DNA from: Chitinophaga rhizosphaerae
GTDB lineage: Bacteria > Bacteroidota > Bacteroidia > Chitinophagales > Chitinophagaceae
Direction: 5' to 3'
Assembly: GCF_003958645.1 (NCBI RefSeq)
Contig: NZ_RXLO01000003.1
Coordinates: 248,001-312,000 of the forward strand
Length of the DNA stretch: 64,000 nucleotides
Position numbers and translations under genes: made by a program. The notes below the pieces were generated by a model. It was not told where the DNA came from. It saw only the letters and a list, made by a program, of their open reading frames with translations, and made no database searches. This document shows, one piece after another, positions 15,095-23,853 of the stretch. The first letter of the stretch is position 1. Each line of letters begins with the position of its first letter.

Positions 15095-15994
15095 TCAATC
15101 CACCACCCGCAACAGCGGCGTCCCGGCATTGCTGACAACGAACACCTTGCGGTACTCCCGCGGCGTAATGCCCTGGTGGATCTTGAACTGCCGGTTAAAA
15201 TAGGATACATTGTCGAACCCGCAGGCATAACAGATGTCGGTAATATTATCGTCTTTCCCGATCAGCAACCGCGTGGCGTGGCTGATCCTGATTTCATTGA
15301 CGAACTGTGAAAATGTTTTGTGCGTGTTCCGCTTGAAAAAACGGCAAAAGGCCGCTTCGTTCATACAGGCCAGCGATGCGGCGGTCCGGATGTCTACGTC
15401 ATGATGGTAGTTCTCGAGCACATAGTTGAAAATGGACGACAGTTTTTCAGCATCGCTTTCCTTGTACTGGATCTTCCGGCTGTCGTCGGTAATGATGGCC
15501 CCGTCTTCTTTATGGACCCGGGATAATTCTTCCAGGATCTGCAGCAGCACGATGAGGTTTTTCATTTGCTGGTTGGGCTGGAACTGGAAAAACAGCTGGT
15601 GGAGGGATGCATGATTGTTGCCGAACTTGATGCCGTAAGCGGACCGCTGCAGCAGCAGCTTGATATTCCTCAATTCGAGCGTGTCGAAAAAATCCTTCCC
15701 CATGAAATCCGCTTCAAACTGCACCACCACCGCATGCACGTTTTCATTTTTCCCGACGGAAAGGTTGTCGTTGGAGAAACAATGCACCAGTCCCGGCCCG
15801 AACATAAATATTTCCCCCTCATCATAATTCACCACTTTATTGCCCACATACACCTGTCCCGCACTTTTTACGATGAGCGTCACTTCATATCCCCTGTGAA
15901 AATGGAACGTGTTGGTGAAGTGCGGCTGGCAGAATTCCTTGATGGCAAAACTGGCATCCTCCGAGGTGGATATATGTCGGTAAGAAACTTTCAT
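15095..15994 (-). CDS. AraC-family transcriptional regulator with cupin sensor
   Basis: A 299-residue regulator. Residues 20-110 form an AraC-type cupin sensor (HFHRGYEVTLIVKSAGQVYVG, then the VNYDEGEIFMFGPGLVH turn) that usually binds a sugar or sugar derivative. Residues 195-290 contain the two HTH motifs of AraC proteins (DIRTAASLACMNEAAFCRFFK and ITDICYACGFDNVSYFNRQFK). The gene is transcribed away from the seven-gene catabolic operon that starts at 16190, the classic layout for a divergent activator. A near-palindrome ACAAT-A-ATTGT at 16010-16020 lies between them. It probably activates the operon in response to its substrate; the ligand is unknown. Confidence 0.9.
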   Translation of the reverse strand: MKVSYRHISTSEDASFAIKEFCQPHFTNTFHFHRGYEVTLIVKSAGQVYVGNKVVNYDEGEIFMFGPGLVHCFSNDNLSVGKNENVHAVVVQFEADFMGKDFFDTLELRNIKLLLQRSAYGIKFGNNHASLHQLFFQFQPNQQMKNLIVLLQILEELSRVHKEDGAIITDDSRKIQYKESDAEKLSSIFNYVLENYHHDVDIRTAASLACMNEAAFCRFFKRNTHKTFSQFVNEIRISHATRLLIGKDDNITDICYACGFDNVSYFNRQFKIHQGITPREYRKVFVVSNAGTPLLRVVD

Positions 15995-16009
15995 GCGGCC
16001 AATTTTAGT

Positions 16010-16020
16010 ACAATAATTGT
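16010..16020. promoter_or_regulatory. Dyad ACAAT-A-ATTGT in the divergent intergenic region
   Basis: An 11-bp near-palindrome 16 bases upstream of the AraC start and 180 bases before the catabolic operon. It is a candidate regulator site; the short length limits confidence. Confidence 0.2.
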
Positions 16021-16105
16021 TTTCCGGCGGCTGGAAATCGGATTTAGGTAAATATAGTATTGAAAATCGGCAAATGGTGTACTTTTATTTCAACGGTAAC
16101 CTGAA

Positions 16106-16113
16106 TAAGTTTG
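16106..16113 (+). promoter_or_regulatory. Promoter -7 box of the catabolic operon
   Basis: TAAGTTTG matches the Bacteroidota TAnnTTTG -7 consensus, and a T-rich TTTTA lies about 20 bases upstream (16083-16087) as a weak -33. Transcription would start near 16120, giving a leader of about 70 bases before the ATG at 16190. Confidence 0.4.
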
Positions 16114-16189
16114 TAACATCAGCTTCACGAGAGGAAGTCTACCTTGCATACCGACCTGATCATCAATTTCACTTTATATACAGCCCGAT

Positions 16190-17074
16190 ATGGAACTAGC
16201 GATACACAATTGGATGCGCTCCGAAACAGTCACGACCACGATACGGAGAATTGCAGCACAGGGGTACCCCCTGTTCGAAATTGCCGGAAGCCCGGAACAG
16301 TACGACACGGCCGAAGTACGGAAAACATTGAAGGAACACGGCGTCAAATGCTGGGGGTCGGTTACCCTCATGCTGGGAGAACGGAACCTGCTGGCCAGGA
16401 GCGAAGCGCAGCGCGCCGCATCCGTTCAATATGTAAAGGATGTGGTGAAAATGGTGAAGGAATTGGATGGACATATGGTTTCCGTGGTTCCCGGTACCGT
16501 TGGAAAGCTCGTGCCCGACGGCCGGCCGGAGGAAGAATGGCAATGGGCCGTAGACGCCATGAAGGAAATTTACGCCTACAGTGAAGCCGCCGGGATCGTA
16601 CTGGGAATTGAGCCCATCAACCGGTTCGAAACGTATTTCATCAACCGGGCCGACCAGGCGCTGGCGCTCGCCGCCGCCGTGGGGCCCAATTGCGGCGTGT
16701 GCCTCGACACCTTCCACATGAACATCGAAGAAACGGATATGTTTGCCGCCATCCGCAGGGCAGGCAGCAAACTGGCCGGTTTCCATGTGGCCGACAATAA
16801 CCGGATGGCCCCGGGAATGGGGAATCTCGATTGGAAAAAGATCGTGGACACCCTCCGCGAAGTCAACTACGACAAAGTATTGTCCGTAGAATTCTGCGCC
16901 CCGCTAGACCGGACGCCGGCCAATCCCTATCCGGGCTCTATCGATGAAACGCCGGAAAACCTTTCGGCCGAACAGGAGAAATTCCTGGTAGACCATGGCA
17001 GCTCTTCCGTTACGGAAGAATTTTATTCCATGCTCACCCGTGAGTCCTATAATACCTTATCCAAACTTATTTAA
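16190..17074 (+). CDS. Sugar epimerase/isomerase, TIM barrel (xylose isomerase-like family)
   Basis: A 294-residue cytoplasmic protein of the AP-endonuclease-2/xylose-isomerase-like TIM barrel family, closest in pattern to ketose 3-epimerases. The four expected metal ligands can be seen: E141 (GIEPINRFE), D173 (CLDTFHMN), H199 (GFHVADNNR) and E234 (SVEFCAP). These enzymes move a proton at a carbon next to a keto group. It is the first gene of the operon, 19 bases before the dehydratase-like gene and divergent from an AraC regulator. Its substrate is probably a keto sugar or keto sugar acid; hydroxypyruvate isomerase-type activity is an alternative. Confidence 0.85.
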   Translation: MELAIHNWMRSETVTTTIRRIAAQGYPLFEIAGSPEQYDTAEVRKTLKEHGVKCWGSVTLMLGERNLLARSEAQRAASVQYVKDVVKMVKELDGHMVSVVPGTVGKLVPDGRPEEEWQWAVDAMKEIYAYSEAAGIVLGIEPINRFETYFINRADQALALAAAVGPNCGVCLDTFHMNIEETDMFAAIRRAGSKLAGFHVADNNRMAPGMGNLDWKKIVDTLREVNYDKVLSVEFCAPLDRTPANPYPGSIDETPENLSAEQEKFLVDHGSSSVTEEFYSMLTRESYNTLSKLI

Positions 17075-17093
17075 AAGCGGTCAACTTCAATAA

Positions 17094-18260
17094 ATGAGAA
17101 TCTCGAACGTAGAAGCGTTTTGGTTACGCTGCCCCATCCCGAAAGAAAAACAGCACGCCTCGGATTATGGCTTGCTGACGAATTTTGATATGACTTTGGT
17201 CGTAATCACGACAGACAGCGGATTGCAGGGCTTCGGTGAAGCGAAAGCCGCAGTGGGCTCCTCCGGCGTATGCGCCTCCATCGTCAACTGCATCGAAAAC
17301 GAACTGAAACCCTTGCTGGTGGGGAAGCCTGTCAGCAATATCACCCGCCTGTGGGAAGAAATGTACAACGGCACCCGCGATCATTACGCCCTGTCGAGAG
17401 GCCGGAAGTTCCCCATCCTCGGCCGGCGCGGCCTCACCATCTCCGCCATGAGCGGGATCGATACCGCCCTGTGGGACCTGAAAGGCAAAATGCTTAACGT
17501 GCCCGTGCTCGACCTCCTCGGCGGCGCCTGCCGCGACCATATGCCCGCCTACGCAAGCGGCGGCTGGGCGGATGTCAATAATATCGGTGCACAGGTAAAA
17601 GGCTATGTGGATAAAGGCTTCAGGGGTGTGAAAATGCGGGTTGGGGTGATGGACGACAGCGTGCAGAAAAGTATCGACAGGGTAAAAGCCGCAAGGGCGG
17701 TACTTGAGCCAGACGTAAAATTGATGGTAGACGCACACGGTACCTTCAGCGTGCCGGAAGCCAAACAGTTTTGCCGCGGCGTGGAAGACAGTAATATTTA
17801 TTGGTTCGAGGAGCCGGTCAGTCCGGACAACAAACCCGGCACCGCGGAGGTAAGGGCGGCCACCTGCATTCCCATTGCAGCCGGCGAAAGTGAATTCACC
17901 AGTTTCGACATACATGAACTTTTACAGCTCCGGGCGGTGGACGTGATCCAGCCGGATGCGGCTATCATCGGCGGCATCTCGGAAGCTATGCGGGCAGGGC
18001 ATCTTGCCTGTGCGCACCAGGTGGAAATGGCGCCGCATTGCTGGGGTTCCGCGTTCTCGTTTATGGCCGGGCTCACCGTGGCGTTTGCCTCTCCATCCGC
18101 CACCATCATCGAATTTTCGCTGGGCGGCAACCCGATGATGTACGACCTCGTGAAAGAAAAAATTACGGTTACCAACGGCTCCATCGCCGCCCCCACAGCT
18201 CCCGGATTGGGAATGACGCCGGATTGGGATTTTGTCAGGGAATTTAAACAAGGTGTTTAA
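17094..18260 (+). CDS. Mandelate racemase/muconate lactonizing family enzyme (sugar-acid dehydratase type)
   Basis: A 388-residue enolase-superfamily protein with an N-terminal capping domain and a C-terminal barrel. Visible catalytic elements are K180-M-R182 at the end of the second strand, metal ligands D213 (VDAHG), E239/E240 (FEEPV) and E265 (AGE), and H315 (APHCWG) as probable general acid/base. This pattern belongs to acid-sugar dehydratases such as galactonate or rhamnonate dehydratase, which remove water from an aldonate to give a 2-keto-3-deoxy acid. The exact substrate cannot be read from the sequence. It lies between the epimerase (19 bases upstream) and the VOC gene (11 bases downstream), clearly in one operon. 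Confidence 0.88.
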   Translation: MRISNVEAFWLRCPIPKEKQHASDYGLLTNFDMTLVVITTDSGLQGFGEAKAAVGSSGVCASIVNCIENELKPLLVGKPVSNITRLWEEMYNGTRDHYALSRGRKFPILGRRGLTISAMSGIDTALWDLKGKMLNVPVLDLLGGACRDHMPAYASGGWADVNNIGAQVKGYVDKGFRGVKMRVGVMDDSVQKSIDRVKAARAVLEPDVKLMVDAHGTFSVPEAKQFCRGVEDSNIYWFEEPVSPDNKPGTAEVRAATCIPIAAGESEFTSFDIHELLQLRAVDVIQPDAAIIGGISEAMRAGHLACAHQVEMAPHCWGSAFSFMAGLTVAFASPSATIIEFSLGGNPMMYDLVKEKITVTNGSIAAPTAPGLGMTPDWDFVREFKQGV

Positions 18261-18271
18261 AAAAAGTATTT

Positions 18272-18763
18272 ATGGCCAAAGCAATTAAAATCAACCACGT
18301 AACATTAATAGTGGACAACCTGGAAAAGGCAGGCGAATTCTATAAAAATGAGCTCGGCCTCGAGCCGCTGCCCGCTTTCCGGTTCGATTACCCGGTGATG
18401 TTTTTCCGGTTCAATGCCGAACAGCAATTGCATCTCTCGGAATGGGACGACCGCACTTCTTTCCGCGGCCACATCTGTGTGCAGGTAGACGATTTCAATA
18501 CGATATTTTTCCGGATGAAGGAACTCGGGGTGATCGATGTAGCCCCCTGGGGCAAGGTGCGCAAACTGCCCGATGGCGCCATGCAGATGTTCGTGAGAGA
18601 CCCGGCGGGCAACCTGGTAGAGCTGTCGTCCGCTCCCGGCGCACCGATCGATCCGCGTATCCTGGAAGACGAATTTTACGAAGAAGGATTGTATGTTTCC
18701 GGCCGGAACGATTTCCGGGGAGACCGATCAGACGACGCCACATTATATCATAACAAGCCATGA
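18272..18763 (+). CDS. VOC-family (glyoxalase/dioxygenase fold) protein
   Basis: A 163-residue vicinal-oxygen-chelate protein made of paired beta-alpha-beta-beta-beta units. Likely metal ligands are the His in the first strand (INHVTLIV), the His of QLHLSEWD and the Glu of NLVELSSAPG near residue 120. Members include glyoxalases, isomerases and extradiol dioxygenases; which one applies cannot be told. Its stop overlaps the next start (ATGA, 18760-18763), so it is translated together with the 2-hydroxyacid dehydrogenase, and the two may handle successive intermediates of the pathway. Confidence 0.85.
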   Translation: MAKAIKINHVTLIVDNLEKAGEFYKNELGLEPLPAFRFDYPVMFFRFNAEQQLHLSEWDDRTSFRGHICVQVDDFNTIFFRMKELGVIDVAPWGKVRKLPDGAMQMFVRDPAGNLVELSSAPGAPIDPRILEDEFYEEGLYVSGRNDFRGDRSDDATLYHNKP

Positions 18764-19710
18764 AGAAAAATGTAATGCTGCTGGAAACCATTGCCGACGA
18801 GGCGTTGGCCGTGCTCCGGGAACATGTGCATGTTTTTACCGGCTATGATAAAGCCAGCCAGGAATCGGTGCTGGCATCCACGGAAATTCATGGCATTGTC
18901 ACGCGGGGAAAAATGAAAGTCGACGACGCGCTCATGGCCGCATGCCCCCAGCTGGAAGTGGTGGCCCGCTGCGGCGTGGGGCTCGATAATGTGGATGTGG
19001 CCGCCGCTTCGGCAAGAAAGATCCGGGTGGTCAATGCTCCGGGCAGCAACGCCGCCACCATCGCGGAACATACGCTGGGCCTCATGCTGATGCTCATGCG
19101 CGACCTGTACGCTTCGGTAGACCGTGTGAAAAAGGAAGACTGGAACTGGCGCAACCAATACGCCGGCGACGAGCTCAACGGCAAAACCCTGGGCATCCTC
19201 GGCATGGGCAACATCGGTAAGCGCGTGGCGCGCCTGGCCGAAGCGTTCGGGATGAACGTGGTGTACTGGAGCCGCTCGGAACAGGAATTGCCTTATACAT
19301 ATCTGTCGATGCAGGAAGTTTTGCAGCGATCCGATATCGTGAGCCTGCATCTTCCATTGGCGAAAGGCATGGAAAATCTGATCGGAAAAGCGGAGCTGGC
19401 AATGATGAAACCAGCATCGCTGCTCATCAATACGGCAAGAGGCGCGCTGATCGATCATGCCGCGTTGCTGGATGCGCTGAACGAAGGTGCCATCGCAGGT
19501 TTTGCTGCGGACGTGCTGCCCGACGAGCCGCCGGTACAGAGCCTGGCGCTGGTGCAGCACTCCCGTTCGCTCGTGACACCGCATTCCGCCAGCCTCACGG
19601 CCACCACGTACCGGAGAATGTGCGTTTACACCATCAACAATGTAGTAGCATTGCTGACCGGCCGCGAGCCGGACAAGGAAAGCGTTTTCAATAGAAACTC
19701 GTTTGTATGA
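18760..19710 (+). CDS. D-isomer-specific 2-hydroxyacid dehydrogenase
   Basis: A 316-residue NAD(P)-dependent dehydrogenase of the SerA/glyoxylate reductase family. The Rossmann glycine motif is GILGMGNIG in the middle of the chain. The catalytic triad is R227 (NTARGALID), E256 (PDEPP) and H275 (TPHSAS). Such enzymes convert a 2-keto acid and a D-2-hydroxy acid. There is no C-terminal ACT domain, so this is not a typical biosynthetic phosphoglycerate dehydrogenase. Inside the sugar-acid operon it most likely reduces or oxidises a keto-acid breakdown product. Confidence 0.9.
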   Translation: MKKNVMLLETIADEALAVLREHVHVFTGYDKASQESVLASTEIHGIVTRGKMKVDDALMAACPQLEVVARCGVGLDNVDVAAASARKIRVVNAPGSNAATIAEHTLGLMLMLMRDLYASVDRVKKEDWNWRNQYAGDELNGKTLGILGMGNIGKRVARLAEAFGMNVVYWSRSEQELPYTYLSMQEVLQRSDIVSLHLPLAKGMENLIGKAELAMMKPASLLINTARGALIDHAALLDALNEGAIAGFAADVLPDEPPVQSLALVQHSRSLVTPHSASLTATTYRRMCVYTINNVVALLTGREPDKESVFNRNSFV

Positions 19711-19731
19711 CCATCACAAATCCCTGTTAAA

Positions 19732-20586
19732 ATGAATACTTTTTGTTTCGGTTTATTATTGACGCTGGGAGGTTTGTTCTGTACCCAGTCTCCTCAAAAG
19801 GCGAAAAAGCCGCTGGTCGTTTTTGTGTGCGGAGACCATGAATACAGTGGCGAAGCAACCCTGCCGATCCTGGCAGCGGAGCTGGAAAAGAATTACGGCA
19901 TGAGAACGATCGTGCTCAAATCTTCCCCGGACCATAACAGCGAAGAAAACATCCCCGGTCTGGAAGCCTTGAAGGATGCCGACCTGGCCGTTTTTTACCT
20001 CCGCTGGCGCAGGCTTCCTGCCGATCAGCTGGCGCATATCGAAGCATACCTGAAATCCGGGAAACCGGTGATGGGCTTCCGTACCACCACGCATGCATTT
20101 AATTTCCCCGCCGGCCACGCCAGCGAAAAGTGGAACGCATTCGGGGAATTTGCCCTGAACGCGCCTCCGGGCTGGGGCGGCAAAGCCAAACATACGCACT
20201 ATGGCCACAGCAGCAGCACCGATGTGAGCGTGATCCCTGCCCAAGCCGAAAACCCCATCCTGACGGGCGTTGCGAAAAACTGGCACGTGCGTTCCTGGCT
20301 CTATCATGTAGTGCCCGATTACCCCGTCAAAGGCTCAACGTGGCTGCTGACGGGCAAAGCGGTGAACCCGGAAAGACCGGCCGTGGAAAATCCCGTGGCC
20401 TGGACCGGCACCAACTCCTTCGGTGGAAAAGTATTCATGACCACGCTCGGTCATCCCGAAGATTTCAGGGTGGAAGCTTTCCAGCGGCTGCTGATCAATG
20501 CAATTCATGATGAGCTTGGGCGCAAGGTACCGAAGAAATGGAAAGGCAAGATCGATATCAACGTTCCTTACCGCGTAGCTAATTAG
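19732..20586 (+). CDS. ThuA-domain protein, exported
   Basis: A 284-residue protein with a short N-terminal signal peptide (hydrophobic residues 3-18) followed by a ThuA-like domain, related to the class I glutamine amidotransferase fold. Recognisable segments are FVCGDHEYSGEATLPIL near the N-terminus and GHPEDFRVEAFQRLLINAI near the C-terminus. ThuA was named for trehalose use in rhizobia. In Bacteroidota and Planctomycetes, ThuA proteins often sit beside PVC-type dehydrogenases, as here (18 bases upstream of the fusion gene). That pairing points to periplasmic oxidation of a sugar or glycoside to a keto form; the chemistry of this member is unproven. Confidence 0.85.
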   Translation: MNTFCFGLLLTLGGLFCTQSPQKAKKPLVVFVCGDHEYSGEATLPILAAELEKNYGMRTIVLKSSPDHNSEENIPGLEALKDADLAVFYLRWRRLPADQLAHIEAYLKSGKPVMGFRTTTHAFNFPAGHASEKWNAFGEFALNAPPGWGGKAKHTHYGHSSSTDVSVIPAQAENPILTGVAKNWHVRSWLYHVVPDYPVKGSTWLLTGKAVNPERPAVENPVAWTGTNSFGGKVFMTTLGHPEDFRVEAFQRLLINAIHDELGRKVPKKWKGKIDINVPYRVAN

Positions 20587-20604
20587 AATAAATTACCGGA
20601 GATC

Positions 20605-23600
20605 ATGAGATTAACCACGTTTGGCGGGCTGCTACTATGTGCAGTTGCGCCTGCAATACTGTTATTGAACGCCTTCAGGGCAAAAGACCCGCCGCCGCTG
20701 ACGCTCGTCAAAGGCGCGCGCATCGCCATGATCGGCAATAACCTGGGGTCGAGGATGATCCATTATGATAACCTGGAAACCGAGCTCCAGGTGCGGTTCC
20801 CTACATATCAACTCTTTATCCGGAATATGTGCGACCCCGGAGAAACGCCGGGGTTCCGGCCGCATGCGGGCCGCACAACGCCCTGGGCTTTTCCCGGCGC
20901 TGAAAAGTTTTCGGTGAAACGCGCTAATCTCATCAGGAGCAAAGCCGATCCCGCCAAATTGCTGCTGGACGAAAACGACCCCGCGGAAGGTTTTTTTGAA
21001 ACCCCCGATGAATGGCTCACCCGGCTCAAAACCGATGTGATCATCGCGTTTTTCGGCTACAACGAATCTTTCGCCGGCGAAGCCGGTCTGCCCAACTTCA
21101 AAGCCGAACTGGGCGCCTTCATCAAATGGACGCTCCGGCAAAAATACAACGGCGCCTCCGCCCCCCAACTCGTCATAGTATCCCCGATCGCTTTCGAAAA
21201 CCTGTCAGACACCCGCGATCTGCCCGATGGCCGCAAGGAAAACCGTAACCTGCAATTATACGCCAACGCCATGAAAGAAGTGGCCGCGCAGCATAAAGTC
21301 CTTTTCGTGGATGCGTTCAATCCTTCCATGAAATGGTACAACGAATCCGCCGCGCCATTAACGATCGACGGCTCCCAGCTGAACGAAGCAGGTTACCGGA
21401 AACTCAGCGTATTGCTCGCCGACCAGATTTTCGGAGAAGGAATGACACAAGCGCAAACCGACAGGAAACTGGTGAACGACGCGGTGCTGGAGAAAAACTG
21501 GATGTGGCTGTACGATTATAAAGTGCCGAACAGCGTGCATGTGTATGGTCGCAGGTACAAGCCTTATGGGCCCGATAACTTTCCGGCGGAAATCAAAAAG
21601 GTCCGCGAGCTGACAGAAATCCGCGACACCGCCATCTGGCTGGCCGCTTCCAAAGGAGAAATCATGGACCTGGCGGCAGCGGATAAAAATACCAGCGTGC
21701 TGCCCGACATCCAGACCAACTATACCGAAAACCGCAAGAACGGGAACCTGCAGTATTTGTACGGACAGGAGGCGGAACGAAGCCTGAAACTGCCCCCGGG
21801 CTATAAAGCGGAACTTTTTGCGTCGGAGTCGGAATTCAGTGATCTCGCCAACCCCGTGCAGCTTTCATTCGACAATAAAGGCCGTTTATGGGTGGCTACC
21901 ATGCCCACGTATCCGCAATACAGGCCCGGCGATCCGAAGCCCGACGATAAGATCATCATCCTGGAAGACACCGACCAGGACGGAAAGGCCGATAAACAAA
22001 CGGTTTTTGCGGACGGTCTGCATTTGCCGCTGGGATTTGAAATAGCGCCGGAAGGCGTGTATGTTTCGCAGGGTATCGACCTGGTGCTGCTCAAAGACAC
22101 GGACGGCGATGGAAAGGCCGATCAGAAGGAGATCCTGCTGAGCGGGTTCGACGATCATGATTCCCACCACGGCAATCACGCCTTCACGACAGACGGTTCC
22201 GGGGCTATCTTTTCGGGCGAAGGCGTGTTCCTCCGTTCCAATATCGAAACGTCGTACGGCCCGGTTTACGCCACCAACGGCGGTTTTTACCGGTTCGATA
22301 CCCGGCGCATGAAACTGGAACGTACCGCGCAGCTGGATATTCCCAATCCCTGGGGCATTACGTTCGACGATTGGGGCCAGCCATTCTTCGCTGAAACGTC
22401 TTCGCCGGACGTGCGCTGGATGCTCCCGGGAATGGTGATGCCGCGATACGGCCGTGCAACGCACAAATCCGAGCAGCTGGTGGAGCCGAAGCACCTGGTG
22501 AGGCCCACGTCAGGCATCGAGTTCGTTTCCAGCCGGCATTTCCCCGACGATGTGCAGGGCGATTTGCTGATCAACAATACGATCGGGTTCCTGGGCATCA
22601 AGCAGCATACCATGGAAGACGCCGGTACCGGTTATAAAAGCCATTTTCATATGGATTTGCTGAGGAGCGACGATCCGAACTTCCGGCCGGTAGACCTGGA
22701 GTTTGCGCCCGACGGGTCTTTGTACGTGGTGGATTGGCATAACGTCCTCATCGGCCACATGCAGCACAATGCCCGCGACCCCCTGCGCGACCATACCCAT
22801 GGCAGGATCTATCGTATCACCTATCCCGCCCGCCCGCTCGTAAAACCGGCGAACATCGCCGGTGCGGGGATCGACGAGCTGCTGGAAAACCTGAAACTGC
22901 CCGAATACCGGACCCGCTACCGGACCCGCAGGGAACTGCGGGGAAGGGATGCAAAGGAAGTGATGGCAAAAGTCAAAACCTGGGCCGCCGGCCTGGACAC
23001 CGGCGATGCCCGGCGGGAGCACCATTTGCTGGAAGCGCTTTGGGTGAGCCAGGGCACCGGGAAAGTAGACCCGCAGTTGCTGAAACAGGTCCTGAAAGCG
23101 AAAGATTACCATGTGAGGGCAGCGGCCGTACAAGTGCTGCGGTATGCGGGGCCGGAAGTGGCCGACGCCGCAGCGCAGTTGCTGGTGGCCGCCCGGGACA
23201 AAAACAGCCGGGTGCGGCTTTCCGCCATCGTGGCCGCTTCGTGGATGAAGAAGGAAACCGGGCTGCAGGTGCTGGCCGCCGCGGGCAGGTTCCCGATGGA
23301 CAAATGGACCGTTCACGCCTATAAAACCGCGCTGGCACATGTAAAAGGCGTGGATGTGGAAAAGGAAGCTGACCCCGAAACGAAGAAGAAGACGACCCTG
23401 CAAGGCCCTGCGCTCGCGTTGTTCAACCAGGGAAAGGTCATCTATAATAAGGAAGGATATTGTAAGACCTGTCACCAGGCAGACGGGAAGGGCCTGCTGG
23501 CTGCCGGGTTCCCGCCGTTGTCCGGGAATGCCTGGGTAAACGGTAATGACGAGCGGCTGATCAAACTGGTGCTCAAGGGATTGGTGGGGCCCATCGAAGT

Positions 23601-23820
23601 GAGCGGGAAGAAGTACCCCGGCCAGGTGCCCATGACGCCTTTCGGCGGTTTGCTGAAGGATGAAGAGGTGGCCGCGGTGTTGACGTATGTCCGGAATTCG
23701 TTCGGGAACAACGGTGCCGCCATTTCCCCGGAAAAAGTAAAGAAAATTAGAAAGGCCACAGAAAATAAAAAAGATTTATATTCAACGGATCAATTACTGA
23801 AAGAACACCCTATGAAGTAA
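20605..23820 (+). CDS. Fusion protein: SGNH-like domain, PVC-type dehydrogenase propeller, HEAT repeats, cytochrome c
   Basis: A 1071-residue exported protein with a signal peptide at residues 1-25. Residues 35-290 resemble an SGNH hydrolase (FGYNES block, DGSQLNEAGY block), but the Ser of block I is replaced by Asn (MIGNN) and the block V His by Gln, so it is probably not catalytic. Residues 390-740 are a PVC-type membrane-bound dehydrogenase propeller with Asp-rich calcium loops (DTDQDGKAD, DTDGDGKAD). Residues 770-920 are HEAT-like repeats. A class I cytochrome c follows, with the heme site C953-KT-CH957 and a probable Met ligand at M1010. The whole could oxidise a carbohydrate in the periplasm and pass electrons to its own heme. 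Confidence 0.85.
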   Translation: MRLTTFGGLLLCAVAPAILLLNAFRAKDPPPLTLVKGARIAMIGNNLGSRMIHYDNLETELQVRFPTYQLFIRNMCDPGETPGFRPHAGRTTPWAFPGAEKFSVKRANLIRSKADPAKLLLDENDPAEGFFETPDEWLTRLKTDVIIAFFGYNESFAGEAGLPNFKAELGAFIKWTLRQKYNGASAPQLVIVSPIAFENLSDTRDLPDGRKENRNLQLYANAMKEVAAQHKVLFVDAFNPSMKWYNESAAPLTIDGSQLNEAGYRKLSVLLADQIFGEGMTQAQTDRKLVNDAVLEKNWMWLYDYKVPNSVHVYGRRYKPYGPDNFPAEIKKVRELTEIRDTAIWLAASKGEIMDLAAADKNTSVLPDIQTNYTENRKNGNLQYLYGQEAERSLKLPPGYKAELFASESEFSDLANPVQLSFDNKGRLWVATMPTYPQYRPGDPKPDDKIIILEDTDQDGKADKQTVFADGLHLPLGFEIAPEGVYVSQGIDLVLLKDTDGDGKADQKEILLSGFDDHDSHHGNHAFTTDGSGAIFSGEGVFLRSNIETSYGPVYATNGGFYRFDTRRMKLERTAQLDIPNPWGITFDDWGQPFFAETSSPDVRWMLPGMVMPRYGRATHKSEQLVEPKHLVRPTSGIEFVSSRHFPDDVQGDLLINNTIGFLGIKQHTMEDAGTGYKSHFHMDLLRSDDPNFRPVDLEFAPDGSLYVVDWHNVLIGHMQHNARDPLRDHTHGRIYRITYPARPLVKPANIAGAGIDELLENLKLPEYRTRYRTRRELRGRDAKEVMAKVKTWAAGLDTGDARREHHLLEALWVSQGTGKVDPQLLKQVLKAKDYHVRAAAVQVLRYAGPEVADAAAQLLVAARDKNSRVRLSAIVAASWMKKETGLQVLAAAGRFPMDKWTVHAYKTALAHVKGVDVEKEADPETKKKTTLQGPALALFNQGKVIYNKEGYCKTCHQADGKGLLAAGFPPLSGNAWVNGNDERLIKLVLKGLVGPIEVSGKKYPGQVPMTPFGGLLKDEEVAAVLTYVRNSFGNNGAAISPEKVKKIRKATENKKDLYSTDQLLKEHPMK

Positions 23821-23853
23821 TTCGGCGTTGGGCCAAATCTTAAATTCTACGTC

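Noticed and set aside
22510..23475. 321-codon minus-strand frame inside the dehydrogenase fusion
   Set aside because: The plus strand carries clear propeller, HEAT and CxxCH features in this stretch; the minus frame has none.
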